Below are positions 5,977 to 6,819 of a DNA stretch of 6,819 bases, piece by piece (the stretch's first letter is position 1; every line of letters begins with the position of its first letter). The stretch is from NCBI GenBank assembly GCA_025963345.1, contig JAOPUS010000064.1, positions 1 to 6,819 of the forward strand, written 5' to 3'. Position numbers and translations under genes: made by a program. The stretch is from Blastococcus sp. (GTDB taxonomy: Bacteria > Actinomycetota > Actinomycetes > Mycobacteriales > Geodermatophilaceae). Below the pieces are notes generated by a model. The model worked only from the letters and a program-made list of their open reading frames with translations. It did no database searches and was not told where the DNA came from.

Positions 5977-6390
5977 ATGTTGAACGCCATCACCATCACC
6001 CAGATCTACGTGCCCGACCAGGACCAGGCGGTGGACTTCTACGTCGGCAAGCTCGGGTTCGAGGTCACCAACGACATGCAGTTCGGCCCGATGCGCTGGC
6101 TGACCGTCGCCCTGCCCGGGCGGCCCGATCGGGCTCTCCTGCTGGAGAAGCCGGGGCCGCCGTCCATGAGCGAGGAGACCGCCGCCCAGGTGCGCGACCT
6201 GATCTCCAAGGGCGCCGCCGGCGGGCATCTCTTCTTCCAGTGCGACGACGCCTACAAGACCCATGCCGAGCTGAAGGCGAAGGGCGTGGAGATCACCGAG
6301 GAGCCGGTCGACCAGCCCTATGGCATCGACTTCGGGCTCCGCGACCCCTTCGGCAACCACCTCCGCATCGCGCAGATGAAGCTGGGCTGA
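5977..6390 (+). CDS. VOC-superfamily (glyoxalase/bleomycin-resistance fold) protein
   Basis: A 137-residue single-domain protein with the paired beta-alpha-beta-beta-beta arrangement of the vicinal oxygen chelate superfamily. The first module runs from ITQIYVPDQDQAVDFYVGKLGFEV (6-30) to RALLLEKPGPP (52-62). The second runs from GGHLFFQCDDAYKTHAELKAKGVEI (82-106) to YGIDFGLRDPFGNHLRIAQM (115-134). The DPFGNHLRI ending is a strong family signature. H84 is a plausible metal ligand; the first-module ligand position is not obviously His, so a glyoxalase I activity should not be assumed. Members include dioxygenases, lyases, and antibiotic-binding or thiol-transfer proteins, and the substrate is not readable here. 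It lies 20 bp after the AraC-type gene and is followed by a hairpin at 6402. There is no signal peptide, so it should be cytoplasmic. Confidence 0.92.
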   Translation: MLNAITITQIYVPDQDQAVDFYVGKLGFEVTNDMQFGPMRWLTVALPGRPDRALLLEKPGPPSMSEETAAQVRDLISKGAAGGHLFFQCDDAYKTHAELKAKGVEITEEPVDQPYGIDFGLRDPFGNHLRIAQMKLG

Positions 6391-6401
6391 TAGAGCCCTC
6401 C

Positions 6402-6434
6402 GGGTGGCGGCGCCCGCCACGGGCGTCGCCACCC
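6402..6434 (+). terminator. Stem-loop after the VOC gene
   Basis: Bases 6402-6415 pair with 6421-6434 in a 14-bp stem (one G:U at 6410:6426) with a 5-nt GCCAC loop, 11 bp after the VOC stop codon. There is no T-run. It probably ends transcription of the AraC/VOC pair before the tRNA gene. Confidence 0.7.
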
Positions 6435-6462
6435 CTTGCGTGGGATCGATCGTCCTGCCCTG

Positions 6463-6468
6463 TACAGT
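6463..6468 (+). promoter_or_regulatory. Possible -10 box (TACAGT) of the tRNA-Ala gene
   Basis: TACAGT lies 34 bp upstream of the mature tRNA 5' end and fits TAnnnT. A TTGCGT hexamer at 6436-6441 resembles a -35 box but the spacer is 21 bp, longer than usual, so the pairing is doubtful. The leader would include a 6-bp GCCCGG/CCGGGC hairpin. Confidence 0.35.
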
Positions 6469-6502
6469 TGCCACCGGCCCGGACACCAGACCGGGCTGGC
6501 AA

Positions 6503-6575
6503 GGGGCTGTGGCGCAGCTGGTAGCGCACCACACTGGCAGTGTGGGGGTCAGGGGTTCGAGTCCCCTCAGCTCCA
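6503..6575 (+). tRNA. tRNA-Ala(GGC)
   Basis: A 73-nt cloverleaf folds completely by eye. The acceptor stem GGGGCTG pairs with CAGCTCC, with the G3:U70 wobble that marks alanine tRNAs. The D stem is GCGC/GCGC. The anticodon stem CCACA/TGTGG carries the loop CTGGCAG, giving anticodon GGC (reads GCC/GCU). The variable loop is GGGTC and the T stem AGGGG/CCCCT carries a TTCGAGT loop. The discriminator base is A6575, followed by CCC, so a complete CCA end is not encoded. The 3' end abuts a minus-strand integrase gene, so this tRNA is the attachment site of an integrated element; it nevertheless looks intact and functional. Confidence 0.97.
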
Positions 6576-6819
6576 CCCGTGTGACCAGGCCGTTCTCCTT
6601 CTGGAGGACGGCCTGAGTCGTCTCTGGTTGCAGTTTGCCTCCCTTACCTGTCAGCAGCAGGACGCCCATCCGGTCGGCAGCCTCGCGGGCCAGCGCCGGC
6701 ATCACGTGGCTGTAGATGTCCATGGTCGTGCGCATCTGGCTGTGGCCGAGCAGCTCCATGACCACCCGCGGGTGCACGTTCTCGCTCAGCAGCAGGGTGG
6801 CGGCGGTGTGCCGGCCGTC
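6576..6819 (-). CDS. Tyrosine recombinase (phage/ICE integrase), C-terminal part
   Basis: The minus-strand frame enters from the right edge with DGRHTAATLLLSENVHPRVV, then MELLGHSQMRTTMDIYSHVMPALAREAADRMG. This is the C-terminal catalytic core of a tyrosine integrase: the second active-site arginine in RHTAATLLL, the box-III histidine in LLGHS, and the nucleophilic tyrosine in MDIYSHV. The first arginine and the N-terminal domains lie outside the window. The enzyme integrates and excises an element at the neighbouring tRNA-Ala gene, which it faces tail to tail. The coordinate given stops at the tRNA boundary, because the residues beyond are merely the antisense of the tRNA. The frame itself has no stop there and remains open to a TAG at 5865-5863, across the tRNA, the VOC gene and the end of the AraC-type gene. 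The native C-terminus in the excised circular form would be different. Confidence 0.85.
6576..6819. mobile_element. Edge of an element integrated in tRNA-Ala(GGC)
   Basis: A site-specific integrase gene directly abutting the 3' end of an intact tRNA gene and pointing at it is the standard end of a prophage, integrative plasmid or ICE. The attachment core is expected to include part of the tRNA 3' half (T arm and acceptor stem, up to about 6575 or slightly beyond). Its exact limits cannot be set without the second att copy, which lies to the right of the window. Whether the rest is phage, AICE or ICE cannot be told. Confidence 0.75.
6586..6615 (+). terminator. Hairpin immediately 3' of the tRNA
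   Basis: Bases 6586-6598 pair with 6603-6615 in a 13-bp stem (one G:U at 6594:6607) with a TTCT loop, 10 bp after the tRNA discriminator base. It can end the tRNA transcript and help define its 3' processing. It also lies inside the integrase reading frame of the opposite strand, so it belongs to the att region or to the element. Confidence 0.6.

Noticed and set aside
6404..6616. Small plus-strand open frame across the tRNA
   Set aside because: It consists of terminator, tRNA and att sequence and has no coding support.
1..6819. CRISPR arrays, insertion sequences, toxin-antitoxin or defence genes
   Set aside because: No regularly spaced repeats, transposase motifs or small toxin/antitoxin pairs were seen. 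The only mobile-element signal is the integrase at the right edge.

Overview
The window is about 70% G+C and its genes are strongly GC3-biased. GTG starts are common, Shine-Dalgarno sites are often weak, and at least one gene looks leaderless. Together with the gene families present, this suggests a high-GC actinobacterium. The family Geodermatophilaceae or a relative is my guess from the style of the proteins, not something the sequence proves.

Layout, left to right. (1) Positions 1-155 hold the 5' end of a COG4705-type integral membrane protein on the minus strand. It is divergent from an OmpR-family two-component system on the plus strand: a response regulator (239-919) and a histidine kinase (945-2285). 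The 83-bp divergent region contains a CTGAAC direct repeat with an 11-bp period, a plausible site for the response regulator. (2) A perfect 15-bp stem-loop (2300-2333) separates the kinase from a convergent minus-strand operon. This operon encodes a TagB/TagF-like CDP-glycerol glycerophosphotransferase (4262 to 3150), which overlaps by ATGA a LicC-like nucleotidyltransferase (3153 to 2338). They look like an activate-and-transfer pair for a phosphopolyol or phosphocholine-type decoration of a cell-surface polymer. (3) A 415-bp divergent intergenic region (4263-4677) carries a perfect 14-bp palindrome, a 9-bp direct repeat with an 11-bp period resembling MtrA sites, and a TATATC -10-like box. 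They lie upstream of a secreted M23 (LytM-type) peptidoglycan endopeptidase (4678-5442) with an unusual Cys-Phe-Cys motif. (4) A short AraC-type regulator that is only a DNA-binding domain (5543-5956) is followed after 20 bp by a VOC/glyoxalase-fold protein (5977-6390), which is probably transcribed from its own leaderless promoter. A hairpin follows. (5) tRNA-Ala(GGC) lies at 6503-6575. Immediately beyond it is the C-terminal catalytic part of a minus-strand tyrosine integrase that runs off the window. This marks the edge of an integrated element that used the tRNA gene as attachment site.

The two middle units (3150-5442) share a cell-envelope theme: polymer decoration and peptidoglycan hydrolysis. 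The left two-component system is plausibly an envelope-stress or membrane-linked sensor. The right end is the boundary between host chromosome and a mobile element. I do not see a clearly new multi-gene defence or biosynthetic system. The best leads are the MtrA-like operator at the M23 gene, the nucleotidyltransferase/glycerophosphotransferase pair, and the integrase frame that reads antisense through its own attachment tRNA.
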